Assembly: GCF_964058955.1 (NCBI RefSeq)
Contig: NZ_OZ060370.1
Span: 1 to 64,000, forward strand
DNA length: 64,000 nt
Direction: 5' to 3'
Source of the DNA: Buchnera aphidicola (Phyllaphis fagi)
GTDB lineage: Bacteria > Pseudomonadota > Gammaproteobacteria > Enterobacterales > Enterobacteriaceae
Part shown: positions 15,486 to 26,885 of the stretch, one piece after another
How the letters are laid out: every line of letters starts with the position of its first letter
How positions within the stretch are numbered: position 1 is the stretch's first letter
Position numbers and translations under genes: made by a program
The notes under the pieces: generated by a model
The model's database searches: none
What the model saw: the letters and a program-made list of their open reading frames with translations, nothing else
What the model was told of the DNA's origin: nothing

Positions 15486-16862
15486 ATGATTTTTGATGAT
15501 ACTATAGTAGCACAATCTACACCTTATGGAAGATCAAGTGTTGGAATATTAAAAATATCAGGTACAAAATCAAAAGATGTTGCATATAAAATATTAGGTA
15601 AAATACCCATTAAAAAATATGTAAATTATTTATCTTTTTTAGATTCCTCTGGTGCAATAATTGATAAAGGCATTGCTTTGTGGTTTCCTTCTCCTCATTC
15701 TTTTACAGGAGAAGATGTATTAGAATTACAAGGACATGGTAATCCAGTGATTTTAGATTTATTAATTAAAACCATTACATCTATTGACCATGTTCGTTTA
15801 GCTAACCCTGGAGAATTTTCAGAACGTGCTTTTTTGAATGGTAAAATTGATTTAATTCAAGCTGAATCTATTATGGATTTAATTCATTCAAATTCTGAAG
15901 AAAGTATAAAATCTTCATTAAGATCATTACAAGGATTATTTTCAAAAAAAATTCATACATTAATAAATAATATTCTTCATTTACGAGTATTGATTGAAAC
16001 AATAATTAATTTTCCTGAAGATGATATTACTATATCAAATAACAAAATTAATACAGAGTTAGATATTATTGTAAATGATATAAATATGATGAATAAAATT
16101 GCATATTCTGGAAATATTTTAAAAGAAGGTGTTAAGGTTGTTATTGTTGGAGAACCTAATTCAGGAAAATCCAGTATATTCAATTCGTTATTATTAAATG
16201 ATACATCTATAGTAACTGATATTGAAGGAACTACGCGTGATTTAATACATGAATGTATTAATATTGGTGGTATTATTTTTCAAATAACAGATACTGCAGG
16301 ATTAAGAACAACAAAAAATACTATAGAAATATTAGGTATTAATAAAACATGGCAACAAATAAACTTATCAGATCATATTTTATATGTTATTGATAGTTCT
16401 CATGCTAATCAATTAAAATTATATCAAGTATTTTTAAATCTATCTAAAAAATTTCCTTCTAAAACGAGATTAACAATATTATTCAATAAATCAGATATAT
16501 TAGATAAAAAAGCATACCTTAAAATAGATAAAAAAACTGGAAAATCAAAAATTTTTATTTCAGCTAAAACTGGAGATGGAATTGAAATATTAAAAGATCA
16601 CTTAAAGCAAGAAGCTATAGGATTAAATGTTAATAATTTTTTTGAATCAGTATTTTCAGCGCGTCGTCGTCATGTAAATATTTTACAATTAATTAGAAAA
16701 AAAATTCAAATTTCTCAAATAAATTGGAAAAAATTAAAAAATTTTGAACTATTAGCAGATGATTTAAGATTAGTTCAAAATTATTTTAATAAAATAACAG
16801 GTTCTGTAACATCAGATGAAGTTTTAGATTCTATTTTCTCAAATTTTTGTATTGGTAAATAA
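15486..16862 (+). CDS. mnmE: tRNA modification GTPase MnmE (TrmE)
   Basis: MnmE is the GTPase and folate-binding partner of MnmG for wobble uridine modification. The protein is 458 residues (E. coli 454). The N-terminal folate domain has FTGEDVLELQGHGN. The embedded G domain shows GEPNSGKSS (G1), DIEGTTRD (G2), DTAG (G3) and NKSD (G4). The C-terminus ends CIGK, the CxGK motif with the catalytic cysteine. It is convergent with the tRNA-Phe gene 22 bases downstream. Confidence 0.97.
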   Translation: MIFDDTIVAQSTPYGRSSVGILKISGTKSKDVAYKILGKIPIKKYVNYLSFLDSSGAIIDKGIALWFPSPHSFTGEDVLELQGHGNPVILDLLIKTITSIDHVRLANPGEFSERAFLNGKIDLIQAESIMDLIHSNSEESIKSSLRSLQGLFSKKIHTLINNILHLRVLIETIINFPEDDITISNNKINTELDIIVNDINMMNKIAYSGNILKEGVKVVIVGEPNSGKSSIFNSLLLNDTSIVTDIEGTTRDLIHECINIGGIIFQITDTAGLRTTKNTIEILGINKTWQQINLSDHILYVIDSSHANQLKLYQVFLNLSKKFPSKTRLTILFNKSDILDKKAYLKIDKKTGKSKIFISAKTGDGIEILKDHLKQEAIGLNVNNFFESVFSARRRHVNILQLIRKKIQISQINWKKLKNFELLADDLRLVQNYFNKITGSVTSDEVLDSIFSNFCIGK

Positions 16863-16883
16863 AAAATATTATTTTACATTATT

Positions 16884-16956
16884 TGCCCGAAGGCGGAATT
16901 GAACCACCGACACGGGGATTTTCAGTCCCCTGCTCTACCGACTGAGCTATTCGGGC
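16884..16956 (-). tRNA. tRNA-Phe (GAA)
   Basis: A 73-base cloverleaf read on the minus strand with acceptor stem GCCCGAA/TTCGGGC, discriminator A, and anticodon GAA in loop CTGAAAA. It closely matches E. coli tRNA-Phe. The 3' CCA is not encoded, so it must be added by nucleotidyltransferase. Confidence 0.96.
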
Positions 16957-17081
16957 AATTATTATCTTTATTAAAACATTAAAATTAAAGTTTTGTCAAT
17001 TGTTTTTATTTTTTATATATTTTTTATTTATTTTAAAATTTTATATAATTTTTAATATTTAATATAAAAAATATTATTTTA

Positions 17082-17111
17082 CCCTTGAAAATTTCTTTTT
17101 TTATCCATATA
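17082..17111 (+). promoter_or_regulatory. Heat-shock (sigma-32) promoter of groES-groEL
   Basis: CCCTTGAA (17082-17089) matches the sigma-32 -35 element, and ATCCATATA (17103-17111) resembles the CCCCATnTA -10 element, with 13 bases between them. It lies 124 bases upstream of the groES ATG, in a spacer otherwise devoid of C and G. rpoH, encoding sigma-32, is retained at 22513. The match is by eye. Confidence 0.75.
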
Positions 17112-17234
17112 TTTAATTAGGATTAATAATATATTTTTTAAAAATTTAAAGTTTTATTCGTATTATTCAATCATATTTACATTTCAAAAAGATAAATAAT
17201 AAATTTTTAAAAGTACATTTAGGAGCATTATTTA

Positions 17235-17528
17235 ATGAAAATTCGTCCATTGCATGATCGAGTTCTTATTAAGAAACAAGAAGTAGAATTAAAATCAGCT
17301 GGAGGTATTGTTTTAACGGGTTCTGCTGCAGGTAAATCTACTCGTGGAACAATTATTGCAGTAGGTAATGGTCGTGTTTTAGATAATGGTAAAATTAAAG
17401 CTTTAGATGTAAAGATTGGTGATACTGTTATTTTTAATGAAGGATATGGTGCTAAAACAGAAAAAATCAATGATGAAGAAGTGTTAATTTTAACTGAAAG
17501 TGACATTTTAGCAATTGTTGAAGAGTAA
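17235..17528 (+). CDS. groES: Co-chaperonin GroES
   Basis: GroES caps the GroEL folding chamber as a heptamer. The 97-residue length equals E. coli. It begins [13 protein letters not shown], contains the mobile loop around [15 protein letters not shown] (about residues 20-34) and ends ILAIVEE. TAGGAG precedes the start. The pair is typically very highly expressed in Buchnera, and G+C content here is visibly higher than in surrounding genes. Confidence 0.98.
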   Translation: MKIRPLHDRVLIKKQEVELKSAGGIVLTGSAAGKSTRGTIIAVGNGRVLDNGKIKALDVKIGDTVIFNEGYGAKTEKINDEEVLILTESDILAIVEE

Positions 17529-17571
17529 AACTCTTTATAAATCCATTAAAAAGACTTAAAGGAAAAATTAA

Positions 17572-19218
<1,647 letters not shown>

Positions 19219-19250
19219 TCTAGTTTTTTAATATATTTATAAATATATTA

Positions 19251-19297
19251 ATAATTACCCTTTTAAAGATATGTTTTTATTTTGAAAGGGTAATTAT
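19251..19297 (+). terminator. Terminator hairpin after groEL
   Basis: ATAATTACCCTTT (19251-19263) pairs perfectly over 13 bases with AAAGGGTAATTAT (19285-19297), leaving a 21-base loop. It starts 32 bases after the groEL stop and precedes efp. The T tail is weak (TATGATGTTTTATTTTTTATG), so the structure may act as much as a 3' stabiliser as a terminator. Confidence 0.7.
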
Positions 19298-19335
19298 TAT
19301 GATGTTTTATTTTTTATGAGTCAAAATTAATAATC

Positions 19336-19911
19336 ATGATACTATATTATAGTAATAACTTTAAATCTGGATTAAAAGTATTATTTGAAAAACAGCCATG
19401 TTATATTGAATCAGTAGAATTTGTTAAACCTGGGAAAGGACAAACATTTTCTAGAGTAAAATTACGAAAAATTATAAATAATCAATTAGTAGAAAAAACG
19501 TTTAGATCTACTGATTTTTTATATAGTGCAAATGTTGTTGATGTTTTATTAACATATATTTATCATGATAAAGATTTTTGGTATTTTATGAATCATAAAA
19601 ATTTCGATCAATTATCTTTAGATAAAGAAATTATCAAAAATAATAATCAATGGTTAATAGAACAAAATAAATATATTATTACTTTATGGAATGAAAAACC
19701 TATTTCTATTATTATGCATAATTTTGTTAAATTAAAAGTTACACACATTATCTCAAAATTTAAATCAAATTTTATTATGAATACTAAACATATGAAATTA
19801 TGTCAATTAAGTACTGGAGCAACCATAAAAGTTCCATTGTTTATTCAAATTGGCGATATAATTAAAGTAGATACCAGAACTGGAGAATATAATTCACGCG
19901 TTAGTAAATAA
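19336..19911 (+). CDS. efp: Elongation factor P
   Basis: EF-P relieves ribosome stalling at proline runs. The protein is 191 residues (E. coli 188). Lys34 in the loop KPGKGQ, the residue carrying beta-lysyl modification in E. coli, is conserved. Domain I (N-terminal) and the last strand (VPLFIQIGDIIKVDTRTGEYNSRVSK) are well kept. The stretch at residues 130-160 is noticeably diverged from the usual glycine-rich loop. Convergent with dnaC, 41 bases apart. Confidence 0.95.
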   Translation: MILYYSNNFKSGLKVLFEKQPCYIESVEFVKPGKGQTFSRVKLRKIINNQLVEKTFRSTDFLYSANVVDVLLTYIYHDKDFWYFMNHKNFDQLSLDKEIIKNNNQWLIEQNKYIITLWNEKPISIIMHNFVKLKVTHIISKFKSNFIMNTKHMKLCQLSTGATIKVPLFIQIGDIIKVDTRTGEYNSRVSK

Positions 19912-19952
19912 AAAGTTTTTATTTATCATTATAAATATAATTTTTATAATAT

Positions 19953-20684
19953 TTATTTTTTATTATTTTGTCTATAACTATTCCATTTAAAATTTAACCA
20001 TAATCTATGTTCTACAAATATTCTATCCATAATTCGTCCTCCTAATAAATTATACATATCTTGATAATTTAGATTTGACAATATACCAGTTGATTTTTTT
20101 GATGAGGACCTTCTATCAATAATTTGATGCATAATCATTTTTTCATATCGCGACTCAATTTGTATACCAATTTCATCAATAATTAATAAATCCACAGTGC
20201 TAAAGTAATTTAATAAATTTTCTTCTGTATTTTTCAAATATAATTTATTAAATGTTTTTTTAATACTAGACATTAAATCTGCAATTGTTATAATAAGTAC
20301 ACTTTTTTGTTTACGAATTAAATAATTACCTATAGCGGAAGCTAAATGATTTTTTCCTGTTCCTGGCCATCCTGAAAATATAAAACTATCTCTGTGATTA
20401 TCAAATTCTTGAGCATACTGTTTAGAAAATTTTACTACTTTTTTATGTCCTTCATGTTCTATTTTATAATTATCAAATGAACAATTGATATATAATTCTT
20501 TAATACCTGATCTTTTTAACATATGTTGAATTTTTATTTCTTTATTTTTTTTAATAATAGATTGACAAAATAATTGTCCTTCTTTTTTATTCCATATTAA
20601 TACATCATGATCATGTTGAAACTTTGGTTTAATATTATTAGGAATGATTTTTTTTAATTTTTTTAAAAAATTAATATTTCTCAT
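19953..20684 (-). CDS. dnaC: DNA replication protein DnaC (helicase loader)
   Basis: DnaC loads the DnaB helicase at the origin and at restart sites. The 243-residue protein (E. coli 245) has an AAA+ fold: Walker A GWPGTGKN at residues 105-112, Walker B LLIIDEIG, and the sensor region DRRSSSKKSTGILSN with the arginine pair. The N-terminal DnaB-binding part is diverged but present. Its retention beside the missing dnaA is discussed under findings. Confidence 0.94.
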   Translation of the reverse strand: MRNINFLKKLKKIIPNNIKPKFQHDHDVLIWNKKEGQLFCQSIIKKNKEIKIQHMLKRSGIKELYINCSFDNYKIEHEGHKKVVKFSKQYAQEFDNHRDSFIFSGWPGTGKNHLASAIGNYLIRKQKSVLIITIADLMSSIKKTFNKLYLKNTEENLLNYFSTVDLLIIDEIGIQIESRYEKMIMHQIIDRRSSSKKSTGILSNLNYQDMYNLLGGRIMDRIFVEHRLWLNFKWNSYRQNNKK

Positions 20685-20775
20685 TTTTACCTTTAAATAA
20701 TAACATTTTATTGTATTAGTATGATTTGTATTATATTTATAAAATAATTATTTTATGTAAGATAATTTATTTTTT

Positions 20776-21351
20776 TTAATATTTATTGACCATATATAAT
20801 TTATAATGAATTTTTTTCGTAAATTTTTGTTTAAATAAATTCCAATTTTTTGGATATTGAATATTATTTGATTTATATTTTGATTGTTCTATATACACAT
20901 ATCCTGGATATTTAATAATATTTGTTTTATGTAATAAAAAAATAATTTTTTGTAATTCATATTTCTGATATGGAGGGTCTAAAAATATAATATTATATTT
21001 TATTGTATTTTTTTTTAACCATATCAATGCATCTGTATGTATAATATTAATATTATTAATTTGAAGTCTATAAATATTTTTTCTTAAATTTTTAATAATG
21101 TTTTTATTTGATTCTAAACAAGTTACATAACTAGCATAACGTGATATTGATTCAATCCCTAAAGCACCACTTCCAGAAAAACAATCTAAACAATATGAAT
21201 CTTTAATATTTAAAATTAACCAATTAAATAATGTTTCTCGTATTCTATGTAGTGTAGGTCTTAAATTATTATTATTAATTGTTTGTATTATTTGACCTTT
21301 AAGATACCCAGAAATAATACGAATTTTCTTTTTTTTATTTTGGTTCTTCAT
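20776..21351 (-). CDS. rsmD: 16S rRNA (guanine(966)-N(2))-methyltransferase RsmD
   Basis: RsmD methylates G966 of 16S rRNA using S-adenosylmethionine. The protein is 191 residues (E. coli 198). The SAM-binding loop LDCFSGSGALGIE is at about residues 55-67 and the catalytic DPPY motif follows in IIFLDPPYQK. In E. coli it is divergent from ftsYEX; here it faces an empty spacer. Confidence 0.93.
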   Translation of the reverse strand: MKNQNKKKKIRIISGYLKGQIIQTINNNNLRPTLHRIRETLFNWLILNIKDSYCLDCFSGSGALGIESISRYASYVTCLESNKNIIKNLRKNIYRLQINNINIIHTDALIWLKKNTIKYNIIFLDPPYQKYELQKIIFLLHKTNIIKYPGYVYIEQSKYKSNNIQYPKNWNLFKQKFTKKIHYKLYMVNKY

Positions 21352-22512
21352 ATCTTTTAATAATTATATAAATTGCATCATGTGTATATATTTATTATAT
21401 ATATGATAAATTATTTAGTTAATTATATTTATATAATAATACTTGTTAATCAGTTATGATTTTAAAATATAAATATTCACTTAAATTGAGATAGTCATTT
21501 ATTTTTTAGTAAAAATTTTAAAACAGATTTTTATTTTTATATTTTGAATAATTATAATATAATTATGGTTTTTATAAATACACGTATGGATAATTATTGT
21601 CTAATATATCATAAAATAATAAAAATTATTTATATATTATAATTTATATAATGTTTTAAAAATATATTCTATTTAAATAATATTATTTAATATACAATGT
21701 AAAAATTAAAAAAATTTATCATATTTTATTTAATATATTTAATAATTAAGATATAAGAATATATTGTTTCAACATATCTAAATTAATTACGATGTATATT
21801 TTTTAAGAATAATATTATTCATATTTTATTAAAATAGTAATATTTATTTTAAATATATAAAAATATTTGTTATGATCTATATGTTATACTCAAAACAATA
21901 GATACAATATCAAAATTAATATATTTATGTGAATATCTGAAATGTATAATATGATTTAATAAAAGTACATTATATTTTTTATTATTATATAATGACAATT
22001 GATTAATAACAGCAGGATATTAGTTTTAAAAATTTTTATTTAAATGATACGATATGATTTTTTTATACAATAAAAATCTAAAAAAAATTGATATTTCAAG
22101 AACATATATTCAAATATTTACAAAATAAACTATATTTCATAAAAACTAAAAATTATTAGGGTATTAAAAAAAAATATATATTGTTAGTAAAATATTACTA
22201 GTATTATATATTTATAATGATTAAAATTTTTTAGAAATTATTTTATATTATAAAAATTACATGCATTAAATTATTTTTAATAATGTATTGTTTTTAGAAG
22301 ATGATTTTTATAGATTTTTACATTTTATATTTTTAAAAATATTGAAATTAATGCAACATTTAATTATTTTGATTTATTCGATCTATAAGAATTTAATCAA
22401 GAAATACTTTAAATTAAATTTTAAATATTATGATAAAAATTTTTATTAAATAATATTATTTAAATCTTAATTTATGTTTTATAGTGATGATTGATTAAAA
22501 CAAGGCATATAA
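21352..22512. other. Empty 1.16-kb spacer at the ftsYEX locus
   Basis: The interval between divergent rsmD and rpoH holds ftsY, ftsE and ftsX in E. coli. Here it is 1161 bases of very A/T-rich sequence with stops in every frame. I looked for SRP-GTPase motifs (GKTT, DTAGR, TKLDG) and saw none. It is most simply an eroded ftsY position. It must contain the rsmD and rpoH promoters. Confidence 0.7.
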
Positions 22513-23373
22513 ATGATTAATAAGATACAACGTTTGTCTAGAATTCCTTTAAGAGATTTAAATGCTTATATTCATACTATTAATACGTGGAAAATGTTAT
22601 CATCTACTGAAGAACAAATTTTATCAGAAAAGTTGTATTATCATGGCGATTTAATGGCAGCTAAAACGATAATTTTATCTCATCTTCGATTTGTGGTACA
22701 TATTGCACAAAATTATTCAGGTTATGGTTTACCACAATCTGATCTTATTCAAGAAGGTAATGTAGGATTAATGAAAGCTGTACGTCGATTTAATCCTAAT
22801 ATGAATGTACGTATTGTATCATTTGCTGTACATTGGATAAAATCCGAAATACATGAATATGTATTAAAAAATTGGAGAATTGTGAAAGTTGCAACAACAA
22901 AATCACAAAGAAAATTATTTTTTAATTTAAGAAAAAAAAAAAATAGATTAAGTTGGTTTAATGAAAATGAAGTAAGGATAGTTTCTCAAGAGTTAAGAGT
23001 AACACAACAAGATGTTAGGGATATGGAATCTCGTATGTTATCTCAAGATATTACTTTTAATCCCATTCCTGAATTGAAAATTCAAGATTTAAGAATTAGT
23101 AATTTACTTCCATATTTACATGATTATAAATCTAATTTTTCACATCAAGTATCAGCAAATAATTGGAATAAACGTGCATCATATCAGTTAAATCATGCAA
23201 TATTAAGATTAGATTCTCGAAGTCGTCATATTATTCATGCTAGATGGTTAATAGATAAAAAAAATAAAATTACTTTACAGGAAATAGCAAATAATTATGG
23301 TATTTCAGCAGAACGTGTACGTCAATTAGAAAAAAATGCAATGAAAAAATTAAAAGGGGTTATAAAAAATTAA
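22513..23373 (+). CDS. rpoH: RNA polymerase sigma factor RpoH (sigma-32)
   Basis: Sigma-32 directs heat-shock transcription, here presumably of groESL through the promoter at 17082. The protein is 286 residues (E. coli 284). Region 2 holds [17 protein letters not shown] at about residues 77-93, the RpoH box QRKLFFNLR is at 132-140, and region 4 ends with the helix-turn-helix [17 protein letters not shown]. An in-frame A12 run lies in the codons just after the RpoH box. AAGG lies seven bases before the ATG. Confidence 0.97.
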   Translation: MINKIQRLSRIPLRDLNAYIHTINTWKMLSSTEEQILSEKLYYHGDLMAAKTIILSHLRFVVHIAQNYSGYGLPQSDLIQEGNVGLMKAVRRFNPNMNVRIVSFAVHWIKSEIHEYVLKNWRIVKVATTKSQRKLFFNLRKKKNRLSWFNENEVRIVSQELRVTQQDVRDMESRMLSQDITFNPIPELKIQDLRISNLLPYLHDYKSNFSHQVSANNWNKRASYQLNHAILRLDSRSRHIIHARWLIDKKNKITLQEIANNYGISAERVRQLEKNAMKKLKGVIKN

Positions 23374-23437
23374 TTAAAAATATAAATAATAGATTTATTC
23401 TATAATAAAATAATCAATACTAAAATTATATTATTAT

Positions 23438-24394
23438 TTATGTGATTAGATTTATATTTATTATATTATATTGTTTAATATAAATTTTTAATATTTTAAT
23501 ACTTCTAATAAATTGAATACGATGTATGGTATATAATTTAATTGAAATAATAAATTCTTGTATAGGTATTCGATATTGTGTTGATTTTCTTATAATGGCA
23601 TATAATTTTTTCCAAATTCCATGACCTAATGTTTTAGTAATTACTAATCCTTGCTGTTCAAATTTTTGAACAACCCATTCAGGTAATGCTGAAATACCCA
23701 TATTAGATGATATCATTTGAATTAACATTAAAGTATTTTTAACTTTTTTAAATATTGGAAGAATTCCGGATGATTTAAAAAATAATTTCCATATATCTAA
23801 TCTTTCATATTGTACTGGATAAATCATTAATATTTCTGATTTTAAATTTTTTGGAATAATCTTTTTTTTTTTAGCAAGAATATGGTTAGGTGATAAAACT
23901 AATTTAATTTCAAAATTAAATAAAGGAAGATAAATTAATTGATTATTTAATAAAATATCGGAAGTTAATACAATGTCCAATTTTTCTTTTTTTAATGCTA
24001 TTTGAGGATCAAAAATTATTTCAGATTTAAAGTTTATCTTAATATTAGGCCATAATTGATTAAAATTTTTTAATGCTACATTTAACCATTGTATACAATT
24101 ATGACATTCAATTGCAATACGAATATTAATGTGATTTATATAACGACATTTTTCTATTGTTTTATATATTTTAGGAAGTATTTTATTAGATAAATTTAAT
24201 AACATATTACCTTGTACAGTAAATTTTAAAGGATAACTTTTTCGAATAAATAATTTAAATCCTAATTTTTTTTCTAGTTTATTAAATTGATGAGATAATG
24301 TTGATTGTGTTTGATGTAATTTTTTTGCTGCTGCTGTTATTGATCCGCTATTTTTTAAGATTTTTAGGTTTTTTAAATGTTTAATTTTAATCAT
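23438..24394 (-). CDS. metR: LysR-type activator MetR
   Basis: MetR activates metE and metF in E. coli, with homocysteine as coactivator. The 318-residue protein matches E. coli MetR (317) end to end. The N-terminal helix-turn-helix is at about residues 18-38 (SITAAAKKLHQTQSTLSHQF), and the effector domain keeps IAIECHNCIQWL and the LMIYPVQYERLDIW block. An A11 run in the effector domain is in frame. It is divergent from metE across 103 bases, the ancestral arrangement. GAAGG precedes its start. Regulators are rare in such genomes, so the intact gene is notable. Confidence 0.95.
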   Translation of the reverse strand: MIKIKHLKNLKILKNSGSITAAAKKLHQTQSTLSHQFNKLEKKLGFKLFIRKSYPLKFTVQGNMLLNLSNKILPKIYKTIEKCRYINHINIRIAIECHNCIQWLNVALKNFNQLWPNIKINFKSEIIFDPQIALKKEKLDIVLTSDILLNNQLIYLPLFNFEIKLVLSPNHILAKKKKIIPKNLKSEILMIYPVQYERLDIWKLFFKSSGILPIFKKVKNTLMLIQMISSNMGISALPEWVVQKFEQQGLVITKTLGHGIWKKLYAIIRKSTQYRIPIQEFIISIKLYTIHRIQFIRSIKILKIYIKQYNIININLIT

Positions 24395-24400
24395 GATTTT

Positions 24401-24412
24401 CCTTCATGAAGG
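24401..24412. promoter_or_regulatory. Perfect palindrome in the metR-metE gap
   Basis: CCTTCATGAAGG is a perfect 12-base palindrome six bases upstream of the metR ATG; its right half on the minus strand is also the metR Shine-Dalgarno. MetR sites in E. coli are TGAA-N5-TTCA. Here a TGAA at 24407 is followed after five bases by a second TGAA rather than TTCA, so the match is partial. Possible operator; function unproven. Confidence 0.35.
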
Positions 24413-24426
24413 TAATGAATGATTTG

Positions 24427-24455
24427 TTCTTGTTAATTTTAATATAATTTATAAT
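24427..24455 (+). promoter_or_regulatory. Candidate metE promoter
   Basis: A perfect TATAAT (24450-24455) lies 42 bases before the metE ATG. The best -35 at 17-base spacing is TTCTTG (24427-24432), which is poor, as expected for an activator-dependent promoter. TATAAT is easily found by chance in such sequence, so confidence is low. Confidence 0.35.
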
Positions 24456-24497
24456 GATAAGTTATAAAATTTTATTAAAAACTTAGGTATATGTTCT

Positions 24498-26780
24498 ATG
24501 GTTGTTTTAAATCACACTCTAGGTTTTCCTAGAATTGGTGTAAATAGAGAATTAAAAAAAGCTCAAGAAAACTATTGGTCTGGGAAAATTTCAAAACAAC
24601 AACTTTTAAAAACAGGGTTTCAATTACGTTCTAAACATTGGGAAAAACAAAGAAAATTAGGAATTAATTTAATTCCAGTAGGTGATTTTGCTTGGTATGA
24701 TCATGTTTTAAATATGAGTATGTTATTAGGTAATATACCATTAAGACATAGAAATACTGATGGATCGATTGATCTAGATACTTTATTTTATACAGCTCGA
24801 GGAATAGCGCCAAATAAAAAATCAGTTTTAGCATCAGAAATGACTAAATGGTTTGATACAAATTATCATTATATTGTTCCAGAATTTGTAAAAAATCAAA
24901 GTTTTAAATTATCTTGGTTTCAGTTATTTGATGAAATTGATGAAGCGTTAAAACAAGGTCATAATGTTAAACCGGTTATTTTAGGTCCTTTAAGTTATTT
25001 ATGGTTAGGAAAGATTAAAGGAGAAAAATTTAATAAATTAGAATTATTAGAAGAATTATTATGCGCATACCAAGAAATATTAATGGAAATTAAATCAAGA
25101 AATATTGAATGGGTTCAAATTGATGAACCAATTTTATCATTAGAATTACCAGAACAATGGGTAAAATCTTTTAAAATTTCTTATATGTTATTAACAAGAC
25201 ATGTTAAATTATTATTAACTACATATTTTGAAAGTGTTTATCATAATTTTGATACAATTGTTCAGTTACCTATTCAAGGATTACATATTGATTTAATAGA
25301 TGGTAAATATGATTTGAAAAAAATTAATAAACGAGTACCTAATGATTGGGTGTTATCTTTAGGTGTAATTAATGGTCGTAATATTTGGAAAGCAGATTTA
25401 GTATATTGGTTTAATATTATTCAGTCTATAATAAATAATCGTATTAACTTATGGATCGGACCTTCTTGTTCTTTATTACATAGTCCTGTTGATTTAGATG
25501 TTGAAAAACATATTGATCCAAAAGTGAAACAATGGTTTGCTTTTTCTGTACAAAAATGTATTGAATTAAGTTTATTAACTCAAGCATTGAATAATAATAA
25601 TGTAGATATATTAAAAACATGGAGTAATTTACTATATACTCATAAAAATTCTCATCAAGTACATAATTATAAAATTCAAGAACGATTAAATAATATTATT
25701 CAATATGATGCTCATAGGAAATCATCTTATTCTATTCGATCAAAAAAACAAAAAGATAATTTCAATTTTCCTATTTTACCAACTACAACAATAGGTTCTT
25801 TCCCACAAACAATTGATATAAGAAAATTACGTCTTCAATTTAAAAATAAAAAAATTGATGTTGAAAATTATAAAATAGAAATTAAAAAACATATTAAATA
25901 TATTATTGAACAACAAGAATTGTTAGGTATTGATGTTTTAGTACACGGTGAACCTGAACGAAACGATATGGTAGAATATTTTGGCGAACATTTACATGGA
26001 TTTATATTTACACGTTTTGGATGGGTTCAAAGTTATGGATCAAGATGTGTTAAACCTCCTATAATAATTGGAGATGTATATCGTTCTAAACCAATTACTT
26101 TAGAATATGCAAAATATGCACAGTCTCTTACAAATAAACCCGTTAAAGCAATGTTAACTGGTCCAATTACTATTTTATGTTGGTCATTTTTAAGAGAAGA
26201 TTTATCAAAAGAAATGATATCTTATCAAATTGCATTGGCACTACAAGACGAAGTATTAGAATTAGAACATTCCGGAATTAATATTATTCAAATTGATGAG
26301 CCTGCATTGCGAGAAGGTTTACCTTTACGCCAATCAGATTGGAAAAAATATTTAGATTGGTCTACTAAAGCATTTAGACTATCTTGTTCAAAAGTACAAG
26401 ATACTACTCAGATTCATACACATATGTGTTATTGCGAATTTAATGATATTATGGACGCTATTGTGAAGTTAGATGCAGATGTAATAACTATTGAAACTGC
26501 TAGATCAGATATGGAATTATTAGAATTTTTTAAAACATTTCAATACCCTAATGAAATTGGTCCTGGAGTATATGATATTCATTCTCCAAATATTCCTAAA
26601 ATTCATGATATCGAAAAATTATTAAAAAAAGCTATTCAGTACATTCCTGTCAATCGTTTGTGGGTAAATCCTGATTGTGGTTTAAAAACACGAAATTGGG
26701 AAGAAACTAGACATGCTTTAAAAAATATGGTTATTGCTACTGAAAATATTCGATCTTATATTCAAAAACATAATATGTAA
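24498..26780 (+). CDS. metE: Cobalamin-independent methionine synthase MetE
   Basis: MetE transfers a methyl group from 5-methyltetrahydropteroyl-tri-L-glutamate to homocysteine, the final step of methionine synthesis. The protein is 760 residues (E. coli 753). The N-terminal half starts [18 protein letters not shown]. The zinc site lies in [11 protein letters not shown] and [10 protein letters not shown], and the substrate block [18 protein letters not shown] is intact. Its folate substrate would be supplied by MetF, also in this window. No damage visible. Confidence 0.98.
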   Translation: MVVLNHTLGFPRIGVNRELKKAQENYWSGKISKQQLLKTGFQLRSKHWEKQRKLGINLIPVGDFAWYDHVLNMSMLLGNIPLRHRNTDGSIDLDTLFYTARGIAPNKKSVLASEMTKWFDTNYHYIVPEFVKNQSFKLSWFQLFDEIDEALKQGHNVKPVILGPLSYLWLGKIKGEKFNKLELLEELLCAYQEILMEIKSRNIEWVQIDEPILSLELPEQWVKSFKISYMLLTRHVKLLLTTYFESVYHNFDTIVQLPIQGLHIDLIDGKYDLKKINKRVPNDWVLSLGVINGRNIWKADLVYWFNIIQSIINNRINLWIGPSCSLLHSPVDLDVEKHIDPKVKQWFAFSVQKCIELSLLTQALNNNNVDILKTWSNLLYTHKNSHQVHNYKIQERLNNIIQYDAHRKSSYSIRSKKQKDNFNFPILPTTTIGSFPQTIDIRKLRLQFKNKKIDVENYKIEIKKHIKYIIEQQELLGIDVLVHGEPERNDMVEYFGEHLHGFIFTRFGWVQSYGSRCVKPPIIIGDVYRSKPITLEYAKYAQSLTNKPVKAMLTGPITILCWSFLREDLSKEMISYQIALALQDEVLELEHSGINIIQIDEPALREGLPLRQSDWKKYLDWSTKAFRLSCSKVQDTTQIHTHMCYCEFNDIMDAIVKLDADVITIETARSDMELLEFFKTFQYPNEIGPGVYDIHSPNIPKIHDIEKLLKKAIQYIPVNRLWVNPDCGLKTRNWEETRHALKNMVIATENIRSYIQKHNM

Positions 26781-26788
26781 TACTTTAC

Positions 26789-26814
26789 AACAAAAGGGTA
26801 TTAACCCTTTTGTT
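26789..26814. terminator. Two-way terminator between metE and purH
   Basis: AACAAAAGGGT (26789-26799) and ACCCTTTTGTT (26804-26814) form a perfect 11-base stem with a four-base loop ATTA, nine bases after the metE stop. The genes on either side converge. The U-rich right arm can serve as the release tract in either direction. Confidence 0.75.
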
Positions 26815-26885
26815 TAAAAATACTAAAATAAAATTATATTTTAAAATGTTGTATAAAATATGATTATTGTTTATAAATATTAATT

